This document shows positions 41,803-53,879 of a stretch of 64,000 nt of DNA, in pieces. How positions within the stretch are numbered: the stretch's first letter is position 1; each line of letters starts with the position of its first letter. The translations under genes and the position numbers were made by a program. Source of the stretch: Lampris incognitus (Eukaryota > Chordata > Actinopteri > Lampriformes > Lampridae); contig NC_079219.1 in assembly GCF_029633865.1 (NCBI RefSeq), positions 17,303,310 to 17,367,309 of the forward strand, written 5' to 3'. The notes under the pieces were generated by a model, which was not told where the DNA came from, did no database searches, and saw only the letters and a list, made by a program, of their open reading frames with translations.

Positions 41803-42935
41803 ATTTTCTTACCTGGATTATTGAGCATACATCAAGACTTTTTTAAACCAGTTATGAAAAAATGGGCATAACTCTCTCCTCAGTAGCCCTGCCTTTTACA
41901 CAAAACTGAGATTATCTGTGTGTCCCTTGAGTCCCCAAATCAGCTGTAAACCCAAATTTAGGTGGCACTTGGCACAAACTTGGCTCGGCAGCTGGTTTGA
42001 GTAACACTATTGTGGTGGTCATTTATCAGAGAACCAGCCAAAATGAAGTGGTCTTCTTCGAGACAACAAGAGCTTCTGGTTTAAAGACGTTATTGTATGC
42101 ACAAAAAAGCCTGAGTTGTCCTGCAGCGCAACTGCCCAACTGAGGCTTAAACATCCACATCTAAACACATGTATCAGTGCACGCCTTCCTCGTGCAACCG
42201 ATGTGCACCCACCAATGTTTTTGCCAATGTCTTTTTGCTACATGTTGGTTTTTTTTCCCACAACCCTTATTATGTTTGCACTTTGTGTCTATGTTGATCT
42301 GTTATTAGATATTTTGACTTTTGGTTGCTATGACATTTTAATGTCCTTATGGACTTTTGGTACTTTCCAAATTATTCTTACTTCCTTTAGGTTGGGTGAT
42401 TTCCTGTTGCACAAAGATGTGCATGATCTTCAATTCCATGATACCACAATAAACATAAACCAGGTTTTTTCCAAAAATAATACAGTTTTACTTGTGAATT
42501 AATCTCCCACCCACAGTCAGATACCACAGTGGTCAAACGTAAGAGGGAGCAGGTGCTTCCTTGCTCAAACAAGATGAGGTCAAGCCTCCCTTTTCCCCTG
42601 AACTTCTAGTGGTCATGACACTAGAGGTTATACTGACATCCTACAACACCGCTTTTCTCCCTGCTGTTTTTGGCAAATCATCTACACATGAATTTAAGCC
42701 CTCTTACGAGTATTTTATCTGCTCGAATTTGAACAATTATGCAAATATATAAATGGGTACACCATACTATCCTAGTGGAGCCTCCAACTCGTTACAAACC
42801 AGCATCAAGGCAGTGACAAAGAGTGAGCCCACACATGGGTCGAAGTTCAAAATGTGATTTATTTTAAGTTGAGATAAGTAAAATAGGGCAAAAAGACATG
42901 AGTGACAGTCAATTTGTTCATTTGTATTCTTAGTG
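41803..42935. other. unassigned DNA
   Basis: No gene or clear repeat recognised. A 128-codon frame at 42116-42502 has no family resemblance. Confidence 0.45.
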
Positions 42936-43151
42936 GGGGCAGCATGGTGGCGCAGTGGTTAGCGCTGTCGCCTCACAGCAAAAAGGTCCTGGGTTCGAGC
43001 CCCGGGATAGTCCATCCTTGGTGGGTCATCCCGGGTCATCCTCTGTGTGGAGTTTGCATGTTCTCCCATGTCTGTGTGGGTTTCCTCCCACAGTCCAAGG
43101 AAATACTATAAGTCAGGTGAATTGGCCGTACAAAATTGTCCCTAGGTAGGA

Positions 43152-43221
<70 letters not shown>

Positions 43222-43334
43222 TGGCCTGTCCAGGGTGTCTCCCCGTTTGCCGCCCAGTGACTGCTGGAATAGGCTCCAGCATCCCCACGATGCTGAGAGC
43301 AGGAGAAGCGGTTCAGATAATGGATGGATGGATG
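42936..43334 (+). mobile_element. SINE family B, full length
   Basis: Perfect 12-bp duplications GTATTCTTAGTG at 42924-42935 and 43335-43346. The head is GGGGCAGCATGGTGGCGCAG with B-box-like GGTTCGAGCCC. The internal (TG)n is expanded (43153-43220), and the tail is GGATGGATGG. Best preserved copy in the window. Confidence 0.95.
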
Positions 43335-43444
43335 GTATTCTTAGTGTGAGGATAGAGTAAACACAGTGTCGTTGGGTATGAATGTAGCCTGGCAAAATTA
43401 AACCAGCACAGGACACGGAAATTTCTTTTTGGGGTCTTTATTCT

Positions 43445-43666
43445 ACTACTACTACTACTTTCGGCTGCTCCCGTTGGGGGTATCCACAGCAGACCATCCG
43501 TTTCCATCTCTTCCTGTCCTCTGCATCTTTCTCTGGCACCCCACCTGCATGTCCTCTCTCACCACATCCATACACCTCCTCTTTGGCCTTGCTCTTTTCC
43601 TCTTCCCTGGCAGCTCCATAATCAGCCTCCTTCTCCCAATATACCCAGCATGTCTCCTCCACACAT
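43445..43666 (-). mobile_element. RTE-type LINE 3' fragment with long target duplication
   Basis: Flanked by 27-bp duplications with two mismatches at 43418-43444 and 43667-43693 (core TGGGGTCTTTATTCT). The minus strand encodes the RTE C-terminus (RPKRRCMDVVREDMQVG, AEDRKRWKRM), ending in AGCCGAAAG and an (AGT)n tail. A 5'-truncated insertion, typical of target-primed reverse transcription. Confidence 0.93.
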
Positions 43667-43732
43667 GAAATATCTTTATGGGGTCTTTATTCTGAACAGT
43701 AAAATGTGGTATTCAGTTAATAAGAGAGCGGG

Positions 43733-44120
43733 CGTTCGGGTAGCGTAGCGGTCTATTCCGCTGCCTACAGACACGGGGACAACCAGCTTCAAACCTCGGG
43801 TGTCCCTACAGACACAGTTGGCCGTGTCTGTGGGTGGGAAGCCGGATGTGGGTATGTGTCCTGGTTGCTGCACAAGCGCCTCCTCTGGTCGGTCGGGGCG
43901 CCTGTTCGGGGAGGAGGGGGGGACTGGGGGGAATAGCGTGATCATCCCACGCGGTACTGGCGAAATTCCTCAGTGAAAAGAAGCGGCTGGCGACTCCACA
44001 TGGATCGGAGGAGACATGTGGTAGTCTGCAGCCCTCCCCGGATCGGCAGAGGGGCTGGAGCAGCGACTCGGAAAATAGGGTAAGTGGCCAAGTACTGGGG
44101 AGAGAGAGAGAAAAAGCGGG
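43733..44120 (+). mobile_element. SINE family A
   Basis: Starts GGCGTTCGGGTAGCGTAGCG and continues through GAAGCCGGATGTGGGTATG, GAAAAGAAGCGGCTGGCGAC and CGGCAGAGGGGCTGGAGCAG to a GA-rich tail. The B-box is degraded (CAGCTTCAAACCTCGG). Target duplication not clear. Confidence 0.88.
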
Positions 44121-44260
44121 GGGGAAATGAATAAATAAATAAATAGGAGAATAAAGCATTGATAACCATTAAAAACTAAACCAAAACACCCACTACAAAA
44201 TAGTGCAAAAATAACTAAGAATAAGTAGGCTGGTACAACAGAGTGCAGGCATAACTATAA

Positions 44261-44911
44261 TGGCTCATCCTTGTTACACAAAGAGCCCACAAATTCCCAA
44301 TCCCACATTCACAGGTCTTGTAATGTTCCAATGAATGTGCACAACTTGTATCTACAGAGTAAGTTTCCATTTAGATTGTAAACAAAAACTAAGAAGTATT
44401 CACGTATTTCTGATTAAAGTTCTTTTTTATTGTTATTTCTTAAACAACATACAAAAATGGTGGCACAATGGTGCAGTGGTTAGTGTGGTCACCCCACCGC
44501 AAGAAGGTTCTGGGTTCAAGCCCTGGGGTAGTCTAACCTTGGTGGGTCGTCCCGGGTCGTGCTCTGTGTGGAGTTTGCATGTTCTCCCTGTGTCTGTGTG
44601 GGTTTCCTCCGGGTGCTTCGGTTTCCTCCCACAGTCCAAAGACATGCAGGTCAGATGAATCGGCTGCATTCAATTGTCCCTAAGCGTGTGTGTGTGTGTG
44701 TGGGCCCTGTGTGATGGCCTTGCGGCCTGTCCAGTGTGTCTCCCCATCTGCCGCCCAATGACTGTTGGGATAGGCTCCAGCATCCCCGAGAGCAGGATAA
44801 GTGGTTTGGAGAATGGATGGATGGCTCATCCTTGTAACACAAAGACCCCACAAATTCACAATCACACATTCACAGGTCTTGTAATGTTCCAGAGAATGTG
44901 TACAACTTGAA
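44261..44911 (+). repeat. 91-bp direct duplication bracketing a SINE
   Basis: 44261-44351 (TGGCTCATCCTTGTTACACA.. CACAGGTCTTGTAATGTTCC) recurs at 44822-44911 with about ten differences. The interval holds ~105 bp of unique DNA and SINE B (44458-44821). Read as a local tandem duplication. Confidence 0.85.
44458..44821 (+). mobile_element. SINE family B
   Basis: Head GGTGGCACAATGGTGCAGTG, B-box-like GGTTCAAGCCC, a short (GT)n and the GGATGGATGG tail, which abuts the second copy of the 91-bp duplication. More diverged than 42936. Confidence 0.9.
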
Positions 44912-45395
44912 TGCATACTAATTTATGCATCTGTCCAGGAGCACAGACAGAATAATGGCGGCACAATACACAAATTACATCGGGTTCCTCTCAAGACTAT
45001 GTTCTAGACACTGTCTGCATACCTGTCAACACCCAACGAATACAGACACCTTAACGAAGAATATCCCACAATCAAAGAAGGTCAAAGAAGGTTGAATCAG
45101 TTCATCTGGATACGTTTATTGACAGATACATTTCATCACTCTACTAAATGACATCTCCAGTCTAAAGTGACTGCAGGTATCTACACCCCTTATAAACAAT
45201 ACAGCTGCATAACGACCAAAACCAACGACCAGTCTCATATGCAAATACAGGTGTGACCATTAACTAGGGTTTCAAAGGCCATGTGTACTATTCACAGAGG
45301 ATTTGGGAATGTTTGCAATCACGGCATTGAAAGATGGCATCAGATGTGCGTTACCCCCCCTCCCCCTCCCCCGGTTCAGGGATAGTCATTCCCTC

Positions 45396-45737
45396 TTAAC
45401 ATAGATGGCCTCTTTGACTCCCCCATTCAAACCATCTTTCCGCCCTACCAAGGATGTGCACATCCTCATCCCTGAAAGAGTGGCCACTGGCCGGTAGAGG
45501 GGTGTAGACTGCAGAGTCCTGGCCTGGCGTGTTAGCTCTCCTGTGTTGTGCCATTCTTTTGGCCAGTGTCTGTTTAGTTCCTCCAGTGTACACATCACGG
45601 TAATCCTCCTGGCACTTTACCGCGTACACCTTGGGGTGGACCAACTTCTGGTGCAGTGTATTTTGGGGTTTGAAAGCAACTGAGACACGGTGTTTTGAAA
45701 ATAATACGCGTGTCAGCTTTTCCAGCACTCCCGTCAC
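45396..45737 (-). CDS. GIY-YIG endonuclease part of a Penelope-like element
   Basis: A 113-codon open piece reads HPKVYAVKCQEDYRDVYTGG (the GIY-YIG core as YAV..VYTG), then TKQTLAKRMAQHRRANTPG and SAVYTPLPASGHSFRDEDVH. These are the conserved Arg and His/Glu-bearing segments of Penelope endonucleases, which nick the target. It is a remnant of a longer polyprotein, not a standalone gene. Confidence 0.85.
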   Translation of the reverse strand: MTGVLEKLTRVLFSKHRVSVAFKPQNTLHQKLVHPKVYAVKCQEDYRDVYTGGTKQTLAKRMAQHRRANTPGQDSAVYTPLPASGHSFRDEDVHILGRAERWFEWGSQRGHLC

Positions 45738-46084
45738 ATAGGGGGGTCACCACTGGTTTAGGCTTAGGCAGGTGTTGCCTCTCCCCTCTCTTCGATTGGC
45801 TGGTGCGCTGTTTGGGTGTCTTCCTGGCTTTGACAAACGCCCAGTAAGGAAAACCACAATGTAATCCTAAAATGTACTCCTAAGAGTTCATCTGTCGCCA
45901 TCTTACAATGCTGTGATTGCAAACATTCCCAAATCCTCTGTGAATAGTGCACACAGCCTTTGAAACTCTAGTTAATGGTCACACCCATATTTGCATATGA
46001 AACTGGTCTTTGGTTTGGGTTGTTATGCAGCTGCAGTGTACGGTATCCTTTATAAGGGGTGGGGATACCTGCAGTCAGTTCAGA

Positions 46085-46115
46085 CTGAAGATGCCACTGA
46101 GTTGAGTGATGAAAC
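46085..46115 (+). ncRNA. hammerhead-like core in a Penelope terminal repeat
   Basis: CTGAAGA (46085-46091), stem CACT/AGTG with six-base loop (46095-46108), AT, then GAAAC (46111-46115) and GTGTC. It fits the CUGANGA..GAAA order but has a short stem II and two unpaired bases, so it is a weaker candidate than 23470-23500. Confidence 0.5.
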
Positions 46116-46165
46116 GTGTCTGTGAGTAAACATTGTATCCAGATGAACTGATTCAACCTTCTCTG

Positions 46166-46904
46166 ATGTTCTTACCTGCATTATTGAGCATGCACCAAGA
46201 CCCAATCTGTCGGTGTGACAGGTTGGAAGGATGAATGGTGCATTCAAGGTCTGTTGCAAATTAGCAATACAGTGGGTTCATGTTCTTTCATAGGATTGGA
46301 AACTGTGATGAGGCCAAAAAGATGGGTTGATTCATGGGTGGCATTCACAAAGATTGGTTGGAATCATAAAAGCATTAAAAAGAGAAACCTACTACATGGT
46401 TGAGAAGGGTTAGAATGCTAAAGGGGTGATTGTTTTGCTTTGTTCTTTGTTGTGCTGTTGATCTGTAATGGTGTTGAACTGTGATCTACTGATTGGTCTT
46501 GATCTGGTAGTCTGAGAGCGATTGCTTCGGTCTCCACCCATTACCTATGGGAATTCGTGGTAAATTCCGCATTCCAGTAAAACACTCGTTGAGGAAATAC
46601 CCGTCTTATCGCTTTCACGATTATTTCACCCCTTTTTCAGGCATGTTGTGGATTATAAACAGTTAATGTGACTTTAGTAACTTGCTGACATGTTAAACAT
46701 GTTCAGAGTAACTTGCTAACATGTTAAAAGCGTTTGTTATTGTGACATTTTGAGTAAACTGGAGCCAAATTTTGTCAAGAGTAGTTAAGCGTCTGTAACA
46801 AAGCAACCTGTTTTGCAGAGTGCGGATGTCATTTTGTGCTAATACTGTGGATTCACATGTCCACATGTTGTTATATATTTTGCACTGGTATTCATGTAAT
46901 ATGT
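46166..46904. other. unassigned DNA
   Basis: No gene or repeat family recognised. Confidence 0.45.
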
Positions 46905-47662
46905 TTTTAACCCAGCCACTGAGGATGCACAAGCCTGGTCCCAATCCAGGATAAATGGGGAGGGTTGCGTCAGGAAGGGCATCCGGCGTAAAATCTTTGC
47001 CAAATCAAATATGCAGATCATAAGTCAGATTTCCATACCGGATCAGTCGAGGCCCGGGTTACCAACAACCGCCACCAGTATCGTTGGCCAGCAGGGTGCA
47101 GGTGCAAACTATGCTACTGTTGGACAAAGGAGAAGAAGAGGGGGTAGGCATGTCCAGAGGCAGCGGGAGAGGAGGAAGGGTAGGAGTGCGGAGGTGAGCG
47201 TCGGAACCTTGAATGTTGGCACCATGACTGGTAAAGGGAGAGAGCTGGCTGATATGATGGAAAGAAGAAAGGTAGGTATACTGTGTGTGCAACAGACCAG
47301 GTGGAAGGGGAGTAAGGCCAGGTGCATCGGAGATGGGTTCAAACTCTTCCACCATGGCGTGAATGGGAGGAGAAATGGGGTAGGGGAAATTCTGAAGGAA
47401 GAGTGTGTCAAGAGTGCTGGAGGTGAAGAGAGTGTCGGACAGAGTGATGAGCATGAAGCTAGAAATCGAAGATGTATTGATGAATGTTATCAGCGCATAT
47501 GTCCCTCAAGTTGGGTGTGAGATGGAAGAGAAAGAAGAATTCTGGAGTGAGTTGGATGAAGTGGTGGAGAGTGTGCCCAAGGAGGAGAGAGTGTTGATTG
47601 GAGCAGACTTCAATTGGATTGTTGGTGAAGGAAACAGGTGATGAAGAGGTATGGTGTCAACA
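46905..47662 (+). mobile_element. RTE-type LINE, 5' part with endonuclease
   Basis: The leader GTTGCGTCAGGAAGGGCATC and CGGCGTAAAATC matches from memory the common start of fish RTE elements. The coding part reads VGTLNVGTMTGKGRELADMM, VGILCVQQTRWKGSK, FKLFHHGVNGRRNGVG, then in another frame SAYVPQVGCEMEEKEEFW and VLIGADFN. These are the AP-endonuclease blocks (N, E, GDFN-type). A frameshift lies near 47400. The copy stops abruptly where SINE A begins. Confidence 0.88.
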
Positions 47663-48035
47663 CAAGGATGACTGGTTCGAATCCTCGTGTTGCCTCCAGC
47701 TTGGTCGGGCGTCTGCGGGTGGGAGGCCGGCTATGGGTATGTGTCCTGGTCGCTGGACTAGCGCCTCCGGTCAGTCGGGCGGGCTTCCTGTTCGGTGTGT
47801 GTGTGTGGGGGGGGAGTGATCCTCCCATGCGCTGCGCCCCCCTGGCGAAACTTCACTGTCGGGTGAAAAGAAGCGGCTGGCGACTCCACATGTATCGGAG
47901 GGGCATCTGGTATACTGCAGCCATCTCCGGATCGGCAGAGGGGGGTGGAGCAGCGACTGGGGGCGGCTCAGAAGAGTGATGTAGTTGGCCGGATACAGTT
48001 GGGTACAAAAATGGGAGGGGGGGGAGAGACTTCTC
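47663..48035 (+). mobile_element. SINE family A, 5'-truncated
   Basis: Starts within the tRNA-like head (GGATGACTGGTTCGAATCCT) directly against the RTE fragment and continues to GTAGTTGGCCGGATACAGTT and a G-rich tail. The direct junction suggests co-insertion or later deletion. Confidence 0.88.
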
Positions 48036-48284
48036 CTTTCCGGGTCTCTCTTCCTAAAATCCTTTCAGGTCACCGGGGGTTAATCCATATTGAGAGAGTG
48101 CCATCTGGTGGCGTTAATAATTACAGTCATATTTCCCCCCCGGCTACATAAGAAAGAAAACCCAACCTCAAACTGGCCGGGGGAGGAGGTCTGGAGGTGA
48201 GTAGTGGTGCCCAGGTAAATGACATTAGCTGATGACCAGCTGAAGTACACCTATTAGCTTCCCAGTTTAAAAAAAAGCTTCCCA

Positions 48285-48312
48285 GAGAGAGAGAGGGAGA
48301 GAGCGAGAGAGG

Positions 48313-48395
<83 letters not shown>
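48285..48395. repeat. (GA)n microsatellite
   Basis: GA array with G/C interruptions in its first 30 bp, then about 37 pure units. Confidence 0.97.
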
Positions 48396-48397
<2 letters not shown>

Positions 48398-50348
48398 GCT
48401 AGCAGTTCCCCGGAGCGCCCTGGTCCATTAAAGGGTTAAGCTGAACCAGGAAGAGAGGCGAGCTGCACAGCAGATTCACAGAAAAAGAAACTAAAAGCCA
48501 AAACCTTTAGTTGGACGCACAGAGAGAGAAAACAGCGGCAGAAACCCCCAGCTACACAGGTACCGCTGAATGTCACGACCGATAACGTCAGCTTTCTTTT
48601 ACCTGAGTGTTCAGATGTGTTGTTTTAATGAGAATCGTGTCACCTTAACGCCCTGCGTGATTGGCGTGGAACCGACCAGTTGCTCGTGCTTCATGACTTC
48701 CTTTAACATAACGTTTATAGGGGGGCGAGGTTCCTGCCTGCAGGAATCAAGAAGTGAGTCGTTTAGCTCTCTACAAGTTATATGACAGAGCATGGAAAAA
48801 CCACGAATCACTCAGAATTCAGCAGGCAAACTTTTCTAATAATATTCAGTTGATTATTTTGGTGATTTTATTATTAAATTTCCTTCAGACAAATCCTATT
48901 GTAAAGCTTAACACCTGATTTATTAAGTACTAAATCTTGTATTGTGAATGGTGTTATGATCCTGCCGGTGTAATTCCAAATTGTATAGTTTGTGACTTGG
49001 CTTTCATAATGGCCATTCACAATCATAAGAATAAGGAAGAAACGAAAAGCTGTTATACCCTCTAGTGGTTTGTCTTCCTACTGACAAAGGATCTCACTTC
49101 ATTTCTCCACTGACCAGTTTTCAAGAAAGTGAATGCAAATCCATACCAGCCGGGTCCGTGGGACGGTATGTCTGTGGGGATACATACAGCAATGACCTGT
49201 GGAAAAAATTGGGATCAAAAATCCCTGTAAAAGGATTATTTTGCCCTGTAACCGCACAGAGATCATCACAATCGTTAAAGGTTGACTCAAGAAGTTCCAA
49301 GTGGCATCGCTGCCTCAATTTTGTTATGTGGCCTAAGATGTACTACATTCATGCATTTTCTTTTTATATGAACAAAGTTGTCTTAATAAAACTCCCCATG
49401 AAGATTTCCAGCCATTTCCTCTGCAGGTATGGATGGACTTCTCCTGTGGTAGAGGAGAAGTCCATCACTTTCCGTCTTGTGGTAGATTGCACTGAAGACC
49501 AATCGAATAAAACCAAATTCAAAAACATTAGAGTATCTAAATCATGTTATGGAAGAATAATAGATCTTAATGGTTGAAGGGGAACTATTACATATGCAAA
49601 TGTAAAATGCTTTGCGGGTCGGAAGGAAATGTTAAAACACCGCTCTAGATGACAAACTGTCATGCAGCCCGTGTGTGTCTTATGGGAGGTGTACTGGGGT
49701 TAACGGGGGTGATCCGTACACCTGTTGTCATTATGTGCCGTGTGTAACCACATTCTGTCTTGTGAGTTTTAGTTAGTTAAAAACACGCTTTAAAAGCCAG
49801 CTGTTTTATTGACTCTATTCAACTGGTTATTTGACTTTTACCTTTACTTATTCTTCTATTTACAGTCATGTTTTCAGTGGTCTCCTTATTCTTGTCCCTC
49901 TTGGTCTTGGGGGGGGGGGGTGAAACATCTTGCACCTTAAATCTAGTGTGTGCTCTCTCATTTGTGGTCAAGTACCCATTTTTATTTTGTCTTTTTTTTC
50001 CCCTATTTTTAACCACTGGATCAAAATAAATAGTTGGACCCAACTATGTCAAAAGACTACACGCTACCCTATCCTAAGCAAGAGATGTGACACCAATACT
50101 GTATGGTAATCTTAAAAAACAAATCTCTTATATTCATCGAAGATGGAAGTGTTTGCACTTTTGTAACGTCCACAAAATTAATCTAAATCAGAGGAAGTGA
50201 TAACTTTGTATGCATGCATGTAACATATTCACCGAGCTTTATAGCACTGCAGTTGGATAAGAAATGTATGTTGGAATAAAACTCTTAACACTGCTCTCAT
50301 CTTCTTACCTCACATCTTGAGTCATCTCTTCTTTTCTCCCATAGACAC
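48396..50348. other. upstream region of the second TRIM copy
   Basis: No coding gene. A possible untranslated exon ends at CAGCTACACAG followed by GTACCG (about 48558), a moderate donor. A perfect 14-bp inverted repeat GATGGACTTCTCCT / AGGAGAAGTCCATC with 7-base loop lies at 49432-49466. Otherwise AT-rich and unassigned. Confidence 0.4.
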
Positions 50349-52473
50349 ATGGCAACTCCAGAGTCCCCTGTCTGAAGAGCAATTCCTGTGTGTTATCTGC
50401 CTGGAGGTCTTCCAGTCTCTACTCCAGTGGACACAACTTCTGCAAGGCCTGTATAACCCGGTACTGGGCCGTAAATGACAACTGCCATTGTCCCAACTGT
50501 AAAAGGCCTTTTGAGAACAGACCTGAGCCCTTTGTCAATATTTTGGACTTTGAAATAGCTGCTCAGTTCAAGACACCTTTTTTTGTGGATTTTTTGCCCC
50601 TTTTTCTCCCCAGTTGTATCCAGCCAATTACCCCACTCTTCTGAGCCTTCCCGGTCACTGCTCGACCCCGTCTGCTGATCCAGGGAAGGCTGCAGACTAC
50701 CACATGCCTCCTCCGATACATGTGGAGTCACCAGCCACTTCGTTTCACCTGACAGTGAGGAGTTTCGCCAGGGGGACGTAGTGCATGGGAGGATCACGCT
50801 ATTCCCCCCGGTTCCCCCTCTTCGCTGAACAGGTGCCCCGACCGAACAGAGGAGGCGCTAGTGCAGCGACCAGGACACATACCCACACCCGGCTTCCCAC
50901 CCACAGACACGGCCAATTGTGTCTGTAGGGACGCCTGACCAAGCTGGAGGTAACACGAGGATTCGAACCAGCGATCCCCATGTTGGTAGGCAATGGAATA
51001 GACCGCCGCACCATCCAGACGCTCAACATACCTTTTGATGTGAAAGCTGCAAAATTTGACAGCAACAGCCAAGACAAAATGGAGGTACCCTGTGACATCT
51101 GCCTCGACGCCAAGGTCAAGGCCCTGAAGTCCTGCCTGGTGTGTTTGGCCTCTTATTGTGAGACGCATCTAGAGCCTCATCACAGAGTTGCAGCCTTGAA
51201 AAGACACAAGCTTATCAACCCCATAGAGAACCTGGACGACATGCTTTGTAAACCACACAATAAATTTTTCGATCTGTTCTGTAGAACAGATCAGATATCC
51301 ATTTGTGTCAAATGCACAGAACACAAGACTCATGATACAGTCACTGCCGAGGAAGAGTATAAATATAGGAAAGCTCAGGTAGGGAAGGAAAGGGCTGTGC
51401 TACAGCAGATGATAGAAAAGCGGGTGCAGAAAGTCGAGGAGATCAAACACTCAGCAAATCTCAATAAGAAAGATACAGAGAGAGAGATAGCTGAGGGTAT
51501 TGAGGCCTTCACTGCTTTAATTAACTCCATCCAAAGAGCTCAGACTGAGCTGATGGAGGGCGTCGAGGAGCGACAGAGAGCAGCGGAGAGACAGGCTGAA
51601 GGATTCATCTGCAAACTGGAGAAGGAGATCATCGAGCTCCAGAGGAGATCCACCGAGCTGGAACGTCTCTCGCACTGTGAGGTCCAGATCCACCTCCTCC
51701 AGAGCCCCTTACCCTCGTCTTCCTCCTCCTCTTCCTCGCAAATAAAAAACTGGTCTAACATCACTGTCCACAGTCATCTGTATGTAGGGATGGTGAGGAA
51801 AACTGTGACTCGACTGGAGGAGACATTCACCAGAGAGATGGAGAAACTGCTGAAACACATGGAGAAGGTGGGGGAGGATAGGGACAACCTGCTAAAAGAT
51901 GCCAGACTGAGAACGATCCAGCAGTTGTATGCAATAGATGTGACCCTGGACCCTGAAACGGCACATCCTCAACTCCGCCTGTCCAAGAATGGAAAACAAG
52001 TGAAATATGGGGACACATTACAGAGGCTTCCCAACAAATCAGAGTGGTTTGATCATAATGTCAGTGTCCTGGGAAAAGAAGGCTTCTCTTCAGGTAAATT
52101 CTACTTTGAGATTCAGGTCAAAGGGCTTGAGTGGGATTTGGGAGTTGTTAGTGAATCAGTCAAAAGAAAGGGAGAAAACGCACTCAGCCCCAAGAATGGC
52201 TACTGGATTATATGGCTGAGGGATGACAATCAGTATGTGGCTCTAGATGACCCCCGTGCCCCCCTCAACCTTGAAGAGAAGCCTGAAAAGATTGGTGTGT
52301 TTGTAGATTATGAGAGGGGGTTGGTGTCCTTTTATGATGTTGGGGCCTGGACACTGATCTACTCTTTTACTGGCTGCAATTTCACTGAGAAAATCTATCC
52401 ATTCCTGATCCCCAGCAGTTACGTTTGGAATGACTACCCTCTGATTATTACTACTGTCAAACCTACACATTGA
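50349..52473 (+). pseudogene. TRIM (bloodthirsty-like) paralogue with broken RING and SINE insertion
   Basis: ATG at 50349 opens MATPESPV and then meets TGA. The RING reads on in a second frame (SPLSEEQFLCVICLEVF) and, after a small deletion, in a third (SSGHNFCKACITRYW). The Cys of CGHNFC has become Ser-like. A SINE (50582-51027) then splits the exon. From about 51040 to 52473 the frame is intact: B-boxes (CDICLDAKV.., CVKCTEHKTHD), coiled coil and PRY-SPRY (VTLDPETAHPQL, FSSGKFYFEIQVKG, VFVDYERGLVSFYD), ending VKPTH. Head-to-head with the intact copy, 12 kb away. It could still yield a RING-less B-box/SPRY protein from an internal ATG (51079) if transcribed; more likely a pseudogene. Confidence 0.88.
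50582..51027 (-). mobile_element. SINE family A inside the TRIM coding exon
   Basis: The minus-strand head GCGTCTGGATGGTGCGGCGG, B-box-like GGTTCGAATCCTCGTG and the full body to a T-rich end are present. Flanks ACACCTTTT (50573-50581) and ATACCTTTT (51028-51036) are a 9-bp duplication with one mismatch. Confidence 0.92.
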
Positions 52474-53631
<1,158 letters not shown>

Positions 53632-53879
53632 CTTTGAGTGGCTGTTGCAGTTAGAAAAGTGCTATATAAAATGAAACTTGACTGATTAACTCCACCTACT
53701 GCATAATTTAGAAAAATGCTAAACAGTCGACCAGGAGCTGGGGGGGGCGTGGCTTTCCGGCAGCTGAGAGAGGCGGTGACTGCTCTCCCAGCCACGGCGC
53801 GAGCCCAGCCCAACCAACCCAGCTGTCCAGTGGTGCTTCTACAGCCGTCAAATGCACTAGCTGGGCAACCACTGCAGAA

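Larger units (their letters stand above)
45065..46165 (-). mobile_element. Penelope-like retroelement with inverted terminal repeats
   Basis: The two ends (45065-45345 and about 45880-46165) are inverted copies of one terminal repeat: TTGAATCAGTTCATCTGGAT at the left, ATCCAGATGAACTGATTCAA at the right. Between them the minus strand encodes the end of the reverse transcriptase and a GIY-YIG endonuclease. Inverted terminal repeats and GIY-YIG are known Penelope traits. The copy is partial: most of the polymerase is missing. A hammerhead-like core lies in the right repeat. Confidence 0.88.

Noticed and set aside
41390-42000. hAT MITE suggested by GGGGTGGC-type motifs
   Set aside because: No matching second end or 8-bp duplication could be found.
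42116-42502. 128-codon hydrophobic frame
   Set aside because: Composition follows T-rich DNA; no family resemblance or flanking gene signals.
47059-47454. 131-codon minus-strand frame opposite the RTE endonuclease
   Set aside because: Shadow of the RTE coding strand; no family resemblance.
49065-49577. 170-codon plus-strand frame
   Set aside because: No recognised domain or splice support; kept as unassigned DNA.
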